From Phycisphaeraceae bacterium (lineage in GTDB: Bacteria; Planctomycetota; Phycisphaerae; Phycisphaerales; UBA1924): a DNA stretch of 64,000 bases. Positions 1 to 8,769 of the stretch are shown one piece after another. Under the pieces are notes generated by a model, which ran no database searches, was not told the origin of the DNA, and saw only the letters and a program-made list of their open reading frames with translations. The position numbers and the translations under genes are program-made. The stretch covers positions 1,984,001 to 2,048,000 of the forward strand of contig JACKHF010000001.1 of the NCBI GenBank assembly GCA_020639155.1, given 5' to 3'. Each line of letters begins with the position of its first letter. The first letter of the stretch is position 1.

Positions 1-724
1 GCAGCGCGAAGAACGCCCGATTGTCGTGAATGACCTGCTCCGCTTCGAGCGTGATGCGTTCGCCATTGAAGAGTACCTGAATCGTTCCTGCGCCGCGGTT
101 CTGGGGGAGTGGCTTTGGTGTGAGGGCTGCGGTGGTGTAGTCGCCGTCCGGTCCCATCATCACAAACGCTGGTGTTCGATTAGAACTGATCTGTTTGTTC
201 CTGTCGAGCACAACATACCACGTCAGTGTCATCGGTACACGCTGGCCCACGATGGCTGATGTTGTATCCGTCTCAAGCACAAGCTGGTAATCAGGATCTG
301 CTTGGGGCATCGACACCTGCAGTGGGAAGGATGGCGTGTCGTGTTTTTCTCCCGCGACGATGAACGCAAGTGATGGAATCTGATACTCGCCGGGCTTGAG
401 CGGCGTAATCTGATATGAGTATCGCGTTGAGGTCGTCTCGGTCTGCTGCCGCTTTCCATTGATGATCTGGACGGATGACATGCGGCTGGTGCTCTCGCCG
501 TTGTACTGGGTGATGAGTCCGTCGATCTCGGGAAGCATCGGCACGGTATCGGCTGTGCCGTTTTTTACCTCGACTGACAACGTAATCGACTGGCCAACGA
601 CAGGCTCCTGGGTCGTGATACGGACAGCAACATCTACATCCTGCGCGTTTGCGATCTGTGGTAGCACACACCCGAGCAGTGCCGCGCAAAGAGACATGAA
701 GCATGAGATATGAGATGTACGCAT
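1..724 (-). CDS. BatD-like exported protein (C-terminus beyond the window)
   Basis: The last gene of the Bat operon. Only the first 241 codons lie here; the 3' end runs off the left edge. I chose the ATG at 724, which has GGAAG about 8 bases upstream and follows the stop of the TPR gene by 13 bases. Residues 1-27 form a signal peptide ending in ANA. The mature part reads as beta-rich extracellular-type domains, with segments such as VGQSITLSVEV and PLKPGEYQIPSL that match the oxygen-tolerance BatD family. BatD proteins are thought to act outside the inner membrane with the VWA proteins BatA and BatB, but their biochemical role is unknown. The family call rests on these segments plus operon position. 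Confidence 0.75.
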   Translation of the reverse strand, partial: MRTSHISCFMSLCAALLGCVLPQIANAQDVDVAVRITTQEPVVGQSITLSVEVKNGTADTVPMLPEIDGLITQYNGESTSRMSSVQIINGKRQQTETTSTRYSYQITPLKPGEYQIPSLAFIVAGEKHDTPSFPLQVSMPQADPDYQLVLETDTTSAIVGQRVPMTLTWYVVLDRNKQISSNRTPAFVMMGPDGDYTTAALTPKPLPQNRGAGTIQVLFNGERITLEAEQVIHDNRAFFAL

Positions 725-737
725 GGTTCGCACTTCC

Positions 738-1925
738 TTACCAGTCCTTTTCCACTTTGGGTACGGGCACGATGTACGCGGGCGGCACCGACTGGGCCTT
801 CTCGCGATCGCGTTCCTCTTTCTTCAGAAGATCCTGCGCGAGCTGATCGACGGGTGACTGCTGCTTCTGCTGCTCGTCTTCCTTGCCTTTTTCACCCTGT
901 TGGTCCTTTTTCTGCTGTTCCTGATTGTCTTCGTTCTGCTCGCCCTTCTTGCCTTCCTGCTCTTGTTTCTGCTGTTGTTGCTGCATCTCTTGCTTCTGTT
1001 GATCCGCCGATTTCTGAGCGGCTTCTGAGGCGAGTTGCAGCAGCTTTGCAGCAACGGACTGCTCCTGTTGTGTTTCTTTCAGCTTTGATGGATCGGGCTG
1101 TTGCATCTCCTGCAGGTTCTCTTCGGCTTGCTCGCGTGGCTGCTCGCTCGCCTGTGTGAGACGCTCTGCATCCTCCATTGATTGCTTTGTCTCATCGCTC
1201 AGCTTGCTTGAGAGTTCCTGCATCTCTTTCAGGAGTTGCTCTGCCTGCTCGTTGATCTGCTGTTGCTGCTGCTCCATCTGGTCGACATCCTGCTGTGACT
1301 CAGCCTCTGATGCCTGCTCTGCGAGTTTCTGCTGCTGCTCGGTAAGGTCCTTGAGTTTGTCAGCGATCTCCTGCGATTGCGACTGCTGCTGCTGTTGTTG
1401 CTCCTGTTGTTTTTTTTGCTGCTCTTCCTGTTCCTTCTTCTGCTGTTCGAGGAAGTCGCGGAGCTTCTTGATCTTCAGTCGTGCGATCTCAAGATTGCGG
1501 GCAGCAGCCTTTTCCGCTTCCTTGTTCCGTGCCTGCTTTGCAGCATCAACAGCGAGCGAGAACGCGTGCTCGGCAAGCTCCGCCCGGCTGAGTGCCTGTT
1601 GCGGTTGATCGGCATCGATGAGCGCGCCGGCCTTGAAATGAGCAATCCCAAGATTCTGTCGTGCCTGTGCCTGCTGCAATGGAGAGGTGGCTGCAGCATC
1701 ACACTCGGTAAATCGCTGTATCGCGCCGTCGAGCTGCTGGTCGTGCGCAAAGAGAACCCCCTCCTTGAATAGCTCACTGAACGGCTTGGTTTGTTTCGTG
1801 GTCTCGGTTTGAGCGCTGGTGCTCTCTGTTCCTGGTGGCTGGAGGTACTCACTCTGCTGCGCGATGGCAGCGGAGCACTTGCAGGCTACAACGCAAGCGA
1901 TCAGATGGAGGTGTCGTGTCATCAT
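738..1925 (-). CDS. BatC-like TPR protein with Gln/Glu/Lys-rich coiled-coil tail
   Basis: A 395-aa exported protein. A signal peptide (about residues 1-23, ending AIAQQ) is followed by one or two TPR-like helical pairs at about residues 48-155 (FKEGVLFAHDQQLDGAIQRF is typical). From about 155 to 370 there is a very long, highly charged, glutamine-rich coiled-coil region with runs of Q, K and E. The start ATG overlaps the stop of the preceding VWA gene (ATGA), so translation is probably coupled. BatC in Bat operons is a TPR protein working with the VWA proteins; position and the TPR part support the match. The Q-rich extension is longer than expected for BatC. The CAG/CTG-rich DNA makes the other five frames look open, but those are shadows. 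Confidence 0.8.
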   Translation of the reverse strand: MMTRHLHLIACVVACKCSAAIAQQSEYLQPPGTESTSAQTETTKQTKPFSELFKEGVLFAHDQQLDGAIQRFTECDAAATSPLQQAQARQNLGIAHFKAGALIDADQPQQALSRAELAEHAFSLAVDAAKQARNKEAEKAAARNLEIARLKIKKLRDFLEQQKKEQEEQQKKQQEQQQQQQSQSQEIADKLKDLTEQQQKLAEQASEAESQQDVDQMEQQQQQINEQAEQLLKEMQELSSKLSDETKQSMEDAERLTQASEQPREQAEENLQEMQQPDPSKLKETQQEQSVAAKLLQLASEAAQKSADQQKQEMQQQQQKQEQEGKKGEQNEDNQEQQKKDQQGEKGKEDEQQKQQSPVDQLAQDLLKKEERDREKAQSVPPAYIVPVPKVEKDW

Positions 1926-2914
1926 GCCCGTACTCCAAATAGCACGTCAATCATCAGTGCGCCCAGCGCGATCGCGAGCAGCCACTGGAAGCCCTCGGTG
2001 TACGCAATGGTCTCTGTCGTGTCAGTCTTCTGCTTTTCTGCGGTGCGTATCAGGTCGGCGTAGATACTGTCGAGTTCGATGGTGCCTGTGCCAACATTGA
2101 GCATGACACCATCGCGCGATGCGAGCGCGACCTCGCGCAGGGATTCTGCATCAAGACTCGATCGTACCTGTGTGCCGGACGATTCCACACCGGGGATTAC
2201 AGCATCTTGTCCGCCAAGACCGAATGCGATGATGCGCACGCCCGCTTCACCCGCGCGTGCAGCCGCCTGCACTGGGTAGCTCTCCTGATCGCCACCATCT
2301 GTAAACAGCAGAATATCGCGATTGCGTGACGAGTCGTCCGCGCCCTCGAAGACCTGATCGACGGTGCGTCTGATGGCATCGCCAATGAGTGTGCCGCCAC
2401 GCCCCGCGCTGTCGGGGTTGAGCCCGTCGAGCGCGAGTTCGAAGAACGAATAGTCTGTTGTGAGCGGGCACACCACCGCAGTGTCACCAGCGAACGCGAC
2501 AAGGGACACACGATCGCCATCGAGTGTCGCAACAAGATCCCGTATCCACAGCTTTGCGCGTTCGAGCCGATTGGGCGCAAGATCTTCTGCAAGCATGCTT
2601 CTGGAGACATCAACAAGAAATGCAAGATCGCGTCCAACACGATCAACGGTCACCTCTTCCGGATTCCATCGCGGGCGCGCAAGTCCAACAACGATTGCTG
2701 CGATCGAGAGGGGTAACAACGCCAGCAGAAGCATCGACGATCGCTTTGGGATGTGCGTGCGCAGTGTCTGCCATTCACTTTCGAGTGCGAAACGACGCAT
2801 GAGTCGCTCGCGGCGTACAAACAGCCCGGCAAAGAGAACCAGCATCACAGCTGGAATTGTGAGCAGCCACAACATATCAGGATGCTGGAGATGAAAATCG
2901 TGGAGAAAGGTCAT
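1922..2914 (-). CDS. BatB-like membrane protein with von Willebrand factor A domain
   Basis: A 330-aa inner-membrane protein. The start at 2914 overlaps the upstream stop by four bases, so I prefer it to the in-frame start 24 bases upstream. Two N-terminal trans-membrane helices (about 11-30 and 55-75) precede a VWA domain whose metal site begins DVSRS, the intact DxSxS metal-ion-dependent adhesion motif. A C-terminal helix (about 305-325, QWLLAIALGALMIDVLFGV) anchors the end. This is the layout of BatA/BatB proteins of the aerotolerance operon: VWA domain in the periplasm between helices. Neighbours on both sides are Bat genes. BatA versus BatB cannot be decided from sequence alone; the order suggests BatB. 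Confidence 0.85.
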   Translation of the reverse strand: MTFLHDFHLQHPDMLWLLTIPAVMLVLFAGLFVRRERLMRRFALESEWQTLRTHIPKRSSMLLLALLPLSIAAIVVGLARPRWNPEEVTVDRVGRDLAFLVDVSRSMLAEDLAPNRLERAKLWIRDLVATLDGDRVSLVAFAGDTAVVCPLTTDYSFFELALDGLNPDSAGRGGTLIGDAIRRTVDQVFEGADDSSRNRDILLFTDGGDQESYPVQAAARAGEAGVRIIAFGLGGQDAVIPGVESSGTQVRSSLDAESLREVALASRDGVMLNVGTGTIELDSIYADLIRTAEKQKTDTTETIAYTEGFQWLLAIALGALMIDVLFGVRA

Positions 2915-4056
2915 GCTGCCCTCCTGAACACAAGCCACGAGAGCAGTGATTGCACCACCAGCAGCACGCCGCCGGTCTGGGCAAAGACCATGAACTGCTC
3001 CTCCGCGTCGGCAGTCGAGAGTGTTTCGATCTTTGATTGTTCGAGCGCATTGATCTGCTCGTAGATATCCTCAAGACTCGATCCGTCGGTCGCGAGCCAG
3101 TATTTGCCATCGGTTATGTTTGCAGCCTGGCGGAGTGATTCCTCGTCCATGCTGCCGATGCGCATGCGCTGCTCGCCGAATGGTGTCTGGATCACCGCAT
3201 AAGGGCTGCCGATACCGATTGCGTAAATACGAATTCCCCACTCTGCGCATTGCTTTGCGGCTGCAAGCAGTTCGATCGAGCCCGCGTTTGTTGCGCCGTC
3301 TGTCAGTAGCACTATCACCTTGCTCTTGATGACAAACTCGGGCTTCGCCTCAGTCTCACTTGCATTCTGTTCCTGTGCCTTTGTGAGCCTGCGTTCGTTG
3401 CGGGAGTTGAGCTCCTGCTCAGCTGCGCGCAGTCGGGCAGCAGCAAGCGCAACCGCGTCGCCGGTTGCGGTGCCGTCGAGCCCCTTTACGTCAACGGTCT
3501 CGGTTTGGCTGATGAGTTCGGCGAGTGTTTCGTGGTCATGCACGAGCGGGCACACCGTCTGCGCGTATCGTGCAAACGTGATCAGCCCGATCATGTCGTT
3601 GGGCCTGCCCTTCAGCTTGCCTCGCTGCCCATCGGCTTCGTCATCGCCGAGAATGAACTGATTGAGCAGATGCTTCACGACCTCGTATCGTGAAAACACG
3701 CGTTTGTTGTACTCCATCTGCTCGTTCATCGAGCCGGAGCGATCGACAACGAGTTGCATCGCGACACCTTCGGTGATTGAGCGTGTTCTGCCCGTGATCT
3801 CCTGCGGTCGTGCCAGTGCGATGACAATCGAGACAACACCCAGCGACATCAGCAGTGTCGGTATCCAGCGGAGTCGCACTTTCCATGAGACCGGAAGCGC
3901 AAGCGTGGTGTCGGTCATCGAAAATCGTGCTGCTGCGCGTGATCGCGAACGAAGGAAAGTTGTAATCATGGGAACAAGCGCGAGCGCAAGTAGCGCGAGT
4001 GCCCACGGCTGGGCAAACTGGTCAAACGACACAAACTGCTTGAGCCAACCGATCAT
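2911..4056 (-). CDS. BatA-like membrane protein with von Willebrand factor A domain
   Basis: A 381-aa protein with the same plan as its downstream neighbour: helices at about 16-35 and 62-82, a VWA domain opening with VVDRSGSM (intact DxSxS metal site), and a C-terminal helix near residues 355-378. Compared with the neighbour it carries an insertion of about 45 charged residues inside the VWA domain (around 205-250, rich in E, R and K). GGAGG lies 6 bases before the ATG, and the start overlaps the upstream stop (ATGA). Presumed partner of the MoxR ATPase and DUF58 protein in a periplasmic stress or folding complex; that role is known only by association. Confidence 0.85.
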   Translation of the reverse strand: MIGWLKQFVSFDQFAQPWALALLALALVPMITTFLRSRSRAAARFSMTDTTLALPVSWKVRLRWIPTLLMSLGVVSIVIALARPQEITGRTRSITEGVAMQLVVDRSGSMNEQMEYNKRVFSRYEVVKHLLNQFILGDDEADGQRGKLKGRPNDMIGLITFARYAQTVCPLVHDHETLAELISQTETVDVKGLDGTATGDAVALAAARLRAAEQELNSRNERRLTKAQEQNASETEAKPEFVIKSKVIVLLTDGATNAGSIELLAAAKQCAEWGIRIYAIGIGSPYAVIQTPFGEQRMRIGSMDEESLRQAANITDGKYWLATDGSSLEDIYEQINALEQSKIETLSTADAEEQFMVFAQTGGVLLVVQSLLSWLVFRRAA

Positions 4057-5042
4057 CGCACGCCTCCGATCGGTTGGGAATGGAATGCTGCAGTACTGAC
4101 AGGCGACACAACGATGTGCGAGAGTCTGCCCGCGCTCTCTTGTGTTGTATGCAGTGTGCTGCTGAGAAGTTCAGCCGATGGATACGCACCGCCAAATCGA
4201 ACGGTATCCAGCGCTGCATAAGCCGATTCGAGCTGGTTCCGAGTCACTTCAAGGGACAGCGTGTTCGGCGTGAGTTCCAGCAATGTGCGGATCATGCCCG
4301 CAATCTCGTCAGCAATGGCGGAGCCATGAGCTTGTGGCTGGTGTATGGACTGCTGCAGAGCAGTTGCGCGTGCGAAGATCTCGTTGCATGCCTTGCGCCG
4401 GCGCTCGGCCTCGGTTGGCTTGCGTAGTCTTCGCGAGACAAAGTACGCGCCTCCAGCAAGCCCGGAGAGTGCGATGATTCCCACAGCGACAGGGAGCAGT
4501 CTGCTGCTCGTGGATTGTCTGGCATCCGCTGCGGGATCCTCGATGTAGTCTGTGACATCAAGATTGTCGAGTGAGAGTTCGGTATCCTGACCGAGATCGA
4601 TCACAGAGTTCACGCGGATATCGAGAGCAGGCGCGGTTGCAACGATAGCATTGCCTTCCATCGGTCGCATCTCGATATCGATCGGCCCGATCGAGTAATC
4701 CCCCGGCAGGAACGGCACAAGTGTGTATGTCCAAGTGCGTCTGATCGTGTCTGCATCCACGATCGTCGGATCGTGCGCGATAACAGCTTCAACCCGGAAC
4801 GGGTCAGTCGCTTCGGAGATGTCCGGTTGATCGATGCTTGCGCCAATCGGCGCATCGACCGAGAGTGTCAGTGCGACCTTGTCCGATGTCTCGATGGTGG
4901 CGCTATCCAGTGATGCCCGAATATGCAGATCGCCTTGCGATGCGGATGTAGTGACAGCGGGCGATGATGATGCTGGTTCCTGTTTCTCACAGCTGGTCAG
5001 CACGAGCAGCGCACAAGCAAAGATGGGGAGCAGTGTTCTCAT
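4053..5042 (-). CDS. Bat-operon lipoprotein with one trans-membrane helix
   Basis: A 329-aa protein. The N-terminus is a lipoprotein signal ending in the lipobox LTSC (Cys18). The next 150 residues are a beta-rich domain (SDKVALTLSVDAPIG, FLPGDYSIGPIDIEM) resembling the immunoglobulin-like repeats of BatD. A single helix at about 184-203 (VAVGIIALSGLAGGAYFVSR) is followed by a basic, helical cytoplasmic tail. The start has AGGAG upstream and overlaps the DUF58 stop by four bases. Genes of this type often sit between DUF58 and BatA in Bat operons. I do not recognise a named family with certainty. Having both a lipobox and a downstream helix is unusual: the protein would be tethered twice. Confidence 0.8.
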   Translation of the reverse strand: MRTLLPIFACALLVLTSCEKQEPASSSPAVTTSASQGDLHIRASLDSATIETSDKVALTLSVDAPIGASIDQPDISEATDPFRVEAVIAHDPTIVDADTIRRTWTYTLVPFLPGDYSIGPIDIEMRPMEGNAIVATAPALDIRVNSVIDLGQDTELSLDNLDVTDYIEDPAADARQSTSSRLLPVAVGIIALSGLAGGAYFVSRRLRKPTEAERRRKACNEIFARATALQQSIHQPQAHGSAIADEIAGMIRTLLELTPNTLSLEVTRNQLESAYAALDTVRFGGAYPSAELLSSTLHTTQESAGRLSHIVVSPVSTAAFHSQPIGGVR

Positions 5043-5983
5043 TGCGCTGCTCCTGCTGACAATGGCGCGTTTGCCTGGATGCGGTGGAGCAGGTTCGCAA
5101 GTTGCAACCCAAGATTGTCGTCGGTACTGATAGATGCGTAGTTTGCGCCAGCCTGCATGATGGCGCGTTCGATCTTTCGTGCTCGCTGTGTGCTTCTTGT
5201 GCGGAACGCTTCTCGCACTCGCTTGTTTGATGAGTCGATCAGTGTTCGTTGTCCGGTTTCAGGATCGACCAGTTGCAATAGTCCCATCTTTGGAAGCGAG
5301 GATTCGGCTGGGTCGGTGATTCGAATCGCGACGAGCTCGTGTTTGCGCGCGAGCGGGCCAAGGGCCTGTGTCAGTTGTCTGTGCTCGGTGTTTTCCGGCA
5401 CGAGGAAGTCTGAGATGATGAACATCAGCGAGCGTTTGCGGTGTGTGCGCCCGAGCTGCTGGGCAAGTGCGCGGACGTCGGTGGGGGTGTTGAGTTGCGG
5501 TGCGTGGACAAGCTCGTGGAGAATCTGCATGTAATGCGCTCGTCCCTTGCCCGATGCAATCGATTTGACAACATGATCCGCGAACAGCACGAGGCCTGTG
5601 CGGTCGTTGGCATCGTGTGAAATTGTTGCGATGGCAGCGGCGAGTTCTGTTATTGCTGCGGCTTTGGTTCGGATGGTCGAACCGAACAACGTGCTCGCGC
5701 TGACATCGACCGCGAGCGTGACTGTCAACTCACGTTCCTCGATGAACAGCTTGACGAATGGTGTTTGTGCGCGTGCGGTGACATTCCAGTCGATGGACCG
5801 CACATCGTCGCCGGGCGTGTACTCACGCAGGTCAGAAAACTCGATACCGCGTCCCTTGAACGCGCTGCGGTACGCGCCCGGTGCGAGCGCTTCGACGTGC
5901 TTGCGCACGCGCAGCTCAAGTCTTCGCACATGGTTCAGTGTGCTGGGGCTGAGCGTGACACGTTGTGATGCGGCTGGATTCAT
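5039..5983 (-). CDS. DUF58 domain protein of the MoxR/Bat operon
   Basis: A 314-aa cytoplasmic protein. The DUF58 hallmark is clear near residues 45-70 (GRGIEFSDLREYTPGDDVR followed by SIDWN), then a VWA-like fold beginning AVDVSAS. It has no trans-membrane segment. It overlaps the MoxR gene by four bases and the lipoprotein gene by four. DUF58 proteins are near-universal partners of MoxR ATPases; they are presumed substrates or adaptors, but no biochemical activity is established. Family call is firm, function is not. Confidence 0.9.
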   Translation of the reverse strand: MNPAASQRVTLSPSTLNHVRRLELRVRKHVEALAPGAYRSAFKGRGIEFSDLREYTPGDDVRSIDWNVTARAQTPFVKLFIEERELTVTLAVDVSASTLFGSTIRTKAAAITELAAAIATISHDANDRTGLVLFADHVVKSIASGKGRAHYMQILHELVHAPQLNTPTDVRALAQQLGRTHRKRSLMFIISDFLVPENTEHRQLTQALGPLARKHELVAIRITDPAESSLPKMGLLQLVDPETGQRTLIDSSNKRVREAFRTRSTQRARKIERAIMQAGANYASISTDDNLGLQLANLLHRIQANAPLSAGAAQ

Positions 5984-6972
5984 GGAACGGGAACGTGGTT
6001 GATCACCTGTGCGACAATCTGCTCTGCATCAATGCCCTCGGCGAGCGCCTGATAGCTCGGCGCCACACGATGCCTGAGCACATCCGGTGCCGCGGACTTG
6101 ACATCGGTTGGTGTGACGTACGACCGGCCAGCGAGGAACGCGAGGGCCTTGGCAGCAAGCAACAGATTGATCGAAGCACGGGGCGATGCGCCGAAGTCGA
6201 TCAAGTGCGCCGCTTCAACGCCAACAGAACGTGGATCGCGTGTTGCGCGAGTCAGATCGGTCGCGTATGCAGCGATGCGTGCATCAATGTTGACTGCGTC
6301 GACGAGTTTGCGTGCTGTGACGATCTCAGACACCTCAACAACTGGCTCGACGGGTTTCATTGGCGTGGTGTGCGCCATCTTCATTGCGATCTCCAGCTCC
6401 TCTTCGCGCGACGGATAGTCGACCTTGACCTTCAGCATGAATCGGTCGATCTGTGCTTCGGGGAGCCTGTATGTGCCCTCCTGCTCGACGGGGTTCATGG
6501 TGGCGAGCACGAGGAACGGATCGGGGAGTTTGTGCGATGTATCGCCGATTGTGACCTGGCGTTCCTGCATCGCTTCGAGTAGTGCGCTCTGCACCTTGGC
6601 AGGTGCGCGGTTGATCTCATCTGCGAGTACGATGTTTGCAAAGATCGGTCCCTTGCGCGTTGAGAACTCGTGGTCGCGCGGGTTGTAGATCAACGTGCCA
6701 ACGAGATCGGCTGGGAGCAGGTCTGGTGTGAACTGCACGCGGCTGAATGTTGCGTGCAATGAACCGGCGAGAGCTGACACACTCAAGGTCTTGGCAAGCC
6801 CCGGCATGCCTTCCAGCAGCACGTGGCCGCCGGTCAGCAGGCCGACGAGCAGCCTTTGTGCAACGTGTGTCTGCCCGACAACCACGCTTGAGACCGATTC
6901 GAGTACGCGCTGATGGATGTGGGCGTGCTGCTCGATCAGTGTCGCGAGTTCGTCTCTGGTGTACGTTGTCAT
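5980..6972 (-). CDS. MoxR-family AAA+ ATPase
   Basis: A 330-aa AAA+ ATPase, the first gene of the Bat operon. Walker A reads GMPGLAKT (about residues 54-61) and Walker B is VLADEINRAP, the form typical of MoxR proteins. The sensor-1 region contains ATMNP, and a C-terminal lid domain follows. The ATG at 6972 has GGAG about 9 bases upstream. The family remodels protein complexes and is usually coupled to VWA proteins, as here. The 165-bp gap upstream separates this operon from the glycolipid genes, so its promoter should lie there. Confidence 0.95.
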   Translation of the reverse strand: MTTYTRDELATLIEQHAHIHQRVLESVSSVVVGQTHVAQRLLVGLLTGGHVLLEGMPGLAKTLSVSALAGSLHATFSRVQFTPDLLPADLVGTLIYNPRDHEFSTRKGPIFANIVLADEINRAPAKVQSALLEAMQERQVTIGDTSHKLPDPFLVLATMNPVEQEGTYRLPEAQIDRFMLKVKVDYPSREEELEIAMKMAHTTPMKPVEPVVEVSEIVTARKLVDAVNIDARIAAYATDLTRATRDPRSVGVEAAHLIDFGASPRASINLLLAAKALAFLAGRSYVTPTDVKSAAPDVLRHRVAPSYQALAEGIDAEQIVAQVINHVPVP

Positions 6973-7137
6973 GCCATTTGCTCCAAAGTTTGGCAGATAG
7001 TTGGTGTGCGTGAAAGGGAACGCGATCGTGCCCCCTAGTACTCCTCCGGGATGCGCAACATGACGGCATCCTTCAACAGGCTACGCCATCTTTGATGCCA
7101 AGGTTCGCGTGTTGTTCGCACAGGTGTCTTGCGCTGA

Positions 7138-7752
7138 TTATTCCGCGTTCTGTGCGAGTTGGCGTTCGTGCTCGCGATGCTTCTGCTTCTTGATGAGTCT
7201 GATATTTCGAGCGTAGATAACCACGCCGGACGACTGCCCGAACACGCCGACGATGTCCTGTCGCCAGACGAAGTAGCAGAACAGGCTGATCCCGCCGACA
7301 AGGCTGATCCACCAGAAGATCTCGGGGACGACGGATTGCTTCCTGCGCTCAGAGACGATCCACTGGATCAGGAATCTGGCGGAGAAGATGATCTGTGCGC
7401 CAAAGCCCAGCGCGACCCAGATCACACCCCCCGGGCTGGTGACATTGAAGAGGCGGTAGAGCGCGTTTTCCTCGTCGTGGATGACATTGTCCAGGAGTTC
7501 ATCTCCCAGTACGCGCTGCGCTGCGTCAAGGCTGAACGCGTCGCCCGGGCCCGTCTTGCGATGGATGACACGGAACTGCTCGGGCTCGGGTGCGTTCGGG
7601 GCGTACTCAAGCCAGGCTTTCTCCTGACCGATGCGGATCTGTGTGAGTTTGGCGCCATCGCGTGCGTTGGGTGGCACTGGCGCGCGCGCGTAGACCAGCC
7701 AGGCACCGAGCCCGATGAGCAGCACCATCAGAGCCAGTGGTTCCCACTTCAT
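7138..7752 (-). CDS. Lipid-A-disaccharide synthase N-terminal-domain membrane protein
   Basis: A 204-aa membrane protein. Helix 1 (about 6-23) is followed by a roughly 75-residue extracytoplasmic segment, then helices in the region 105-180 containing the family block IIFSARFLIQWIVSERR and VPEIFWWISLVGG. This block is the free-standing LpxB N-domain family (PF07578-type), found next to GT2 enzymes. The real LpxB catalytic domain is absent, so it does not make lipid A disaccharide by itself. The start overlaps the stop of the GT2 gene (ATGA), suggesting the pair works together, perhaps passing a lipid-linked sugar across the inner membrane. It ends in a basic cytoplasmic tail. The partnership is inference. 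Confidence 0.85.
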   Translation of the reverse strand: MKWEPLALMVLLIGLGAWLVYARAPVPPNARDGAKLTQIRIGQEKAWLEYAPNAPEPEQFRVIHRKTGPGDAFSLDAAQRVLGDELLDNVIHDEENALYRLFNVTSPGGVIWVALGFGAQIIFSARFLIQWIVSERRKQSVVPEIFWWISLVGGISLFCYFVWRQDIVGVFGQSSGVVIYARNIRLIKKQKHREHERQLAQNAE

Positions 7753-8552
7753 GTGCCGGGTGCTTCCGTGTGTTGTGTGACTTCAGCACCCGTGACAGGT
7801 CTGCGACGATTCCGCATGTAGCGGACCGCGAAGCAGTCGATCAAGCCGGGAATCGCCCGTTGCACAATGCCCATGCCGTACTTTGTCTCGCCCGCGTGGC
7901 GCTCGCGATGGTTCACCCGCATCTCGATGACCTTCCCGCCGAGGTGGCGCGTGGTCGCGGGGATGAACCGGTGCATGCCCTTGAACTCCAGAGGTAAACG
8001 CATCGCGTACTCGCGCTTAACGACCCGCAGCGAGCATCCGGTGTCGCGGATGGTGTCGCCCAGAATCATCTTCCGGAATGACCGTCCGACGCGCGAGCCG
8101 AACTTGCGGATGAACGAGTCCTGCCTCGCGTGCGATCGATCGCCCTGCACCATGTCGGCGTTCTGCTCATCGAGCAGTTTCAGCATCTGCGGGATGTCGG
8201 CTGGATCATTCTGGAGATCGGCATCGAGTGTCGCGATCAACTCGCCCCGGCTTGCGCGGATGCCAGCGTGGAACGCAGCGGACTGCCCGTTCCCTTTTCC
8301 CGGTGGGGTGTTCTGCATCCCAACGACATGCAGCCACGGGCGGGTCTGAGCAAGATCGAGCAGGATCTCGCGTGTTCTGTCGGTTGAGCCGTCGTCGACG
8401 ACGACCAGTTCCCATGTAATCCCGGTCTCTGAGAGGGCTTTTTCCGTCTGCTCAGCGAGCAGGGCGACGTTCTCTTCCTCGTTGTGGGCTGGCGCAAGGA
8501 CGGTCAGACGCACCGATGCGGGGCTCTCGACCATCGATCCAGCGTCAGACAT
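7749..8552 (-). CDS. Family 2 glycosyltransferase, polyprenyl-phosphate type
   Basis: A 267-aa GT2 enzyme. It opens with LTVLAPAHNEEENV, has VVVDDGSTDRT for nucleotide-sugar binding and LDADLQNDP as the DxD-type metal site, then a conserved GCSLRV block. These are features of dolichyl/undecaprenyl-phosphate sugar transferases (DPM1/ArnC-like). No trans-membrane segments are evident at the C-terminus, unlike ArnC, so membrane attachment may come from the overlapping neighbour. The start at 8552 is preferred over an upstream in-frame ATG at 8606 because AAGGAAG lies just before it. The donor sugar cannot be deduced. Confidence 0.85.
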   Translation of the reverse strand: MSDAGSMVESPASVRLTVLAPAHNEEENVALLAEQTEKALSETGITWELVVVDDGSTDRTREILLDLAQTRPWLHVVGMQNTPPGKGNGQSAAFHAGIRASRGELIATLDADLQNDPADIPQMLKLLDEQNADMVQGDRSHARQDSFIRKFGSRVGRSFRKMILGDTIRDTGCSLRVVKREYAMRLPLEFKGMHRFIPATTRHLGGKVIEMRVNHRERHAGETKYGMGIVQRAIPGLIDCFAVRYMRNRRRPVTGAEVTQHTEAPGT

Positions 8553-8769
8553 GGTTCTTCCTTGAATACTGCTGCAGCCATGAGATTGGCGGCCCGGACT
8601 CGCCATCCGGGTGTTGGGTTGGAATGATTCTCAGTCTCAACGCCTGATTTGTGCGTTGAGCGACAGACTGTAGTCGCGATCCACGCAACTCCGCCGATTC
8701 CGGCCGATCTGCTGCGACTTCTGATTCACTTTCATCGGCCATTGCAGCCGTTTCCGGAGACCGCTTCCG

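Noticed and set aside
1156..1608. A plus-strand frame rich in Cys, Ser and Leu opposite the Bat TPR protein.
   Set aside because: It is the complement of the CAG-rich coiled-coil coding sequence and has no start context or family features.
6973..7137. A short reading frame ending PEEY* between the MoxR gene and the LpxB-N-domain gene.
   Set aside because: The upstream part is only the shadow of the neighbouring gene and there is no start with a ribosome binding site.
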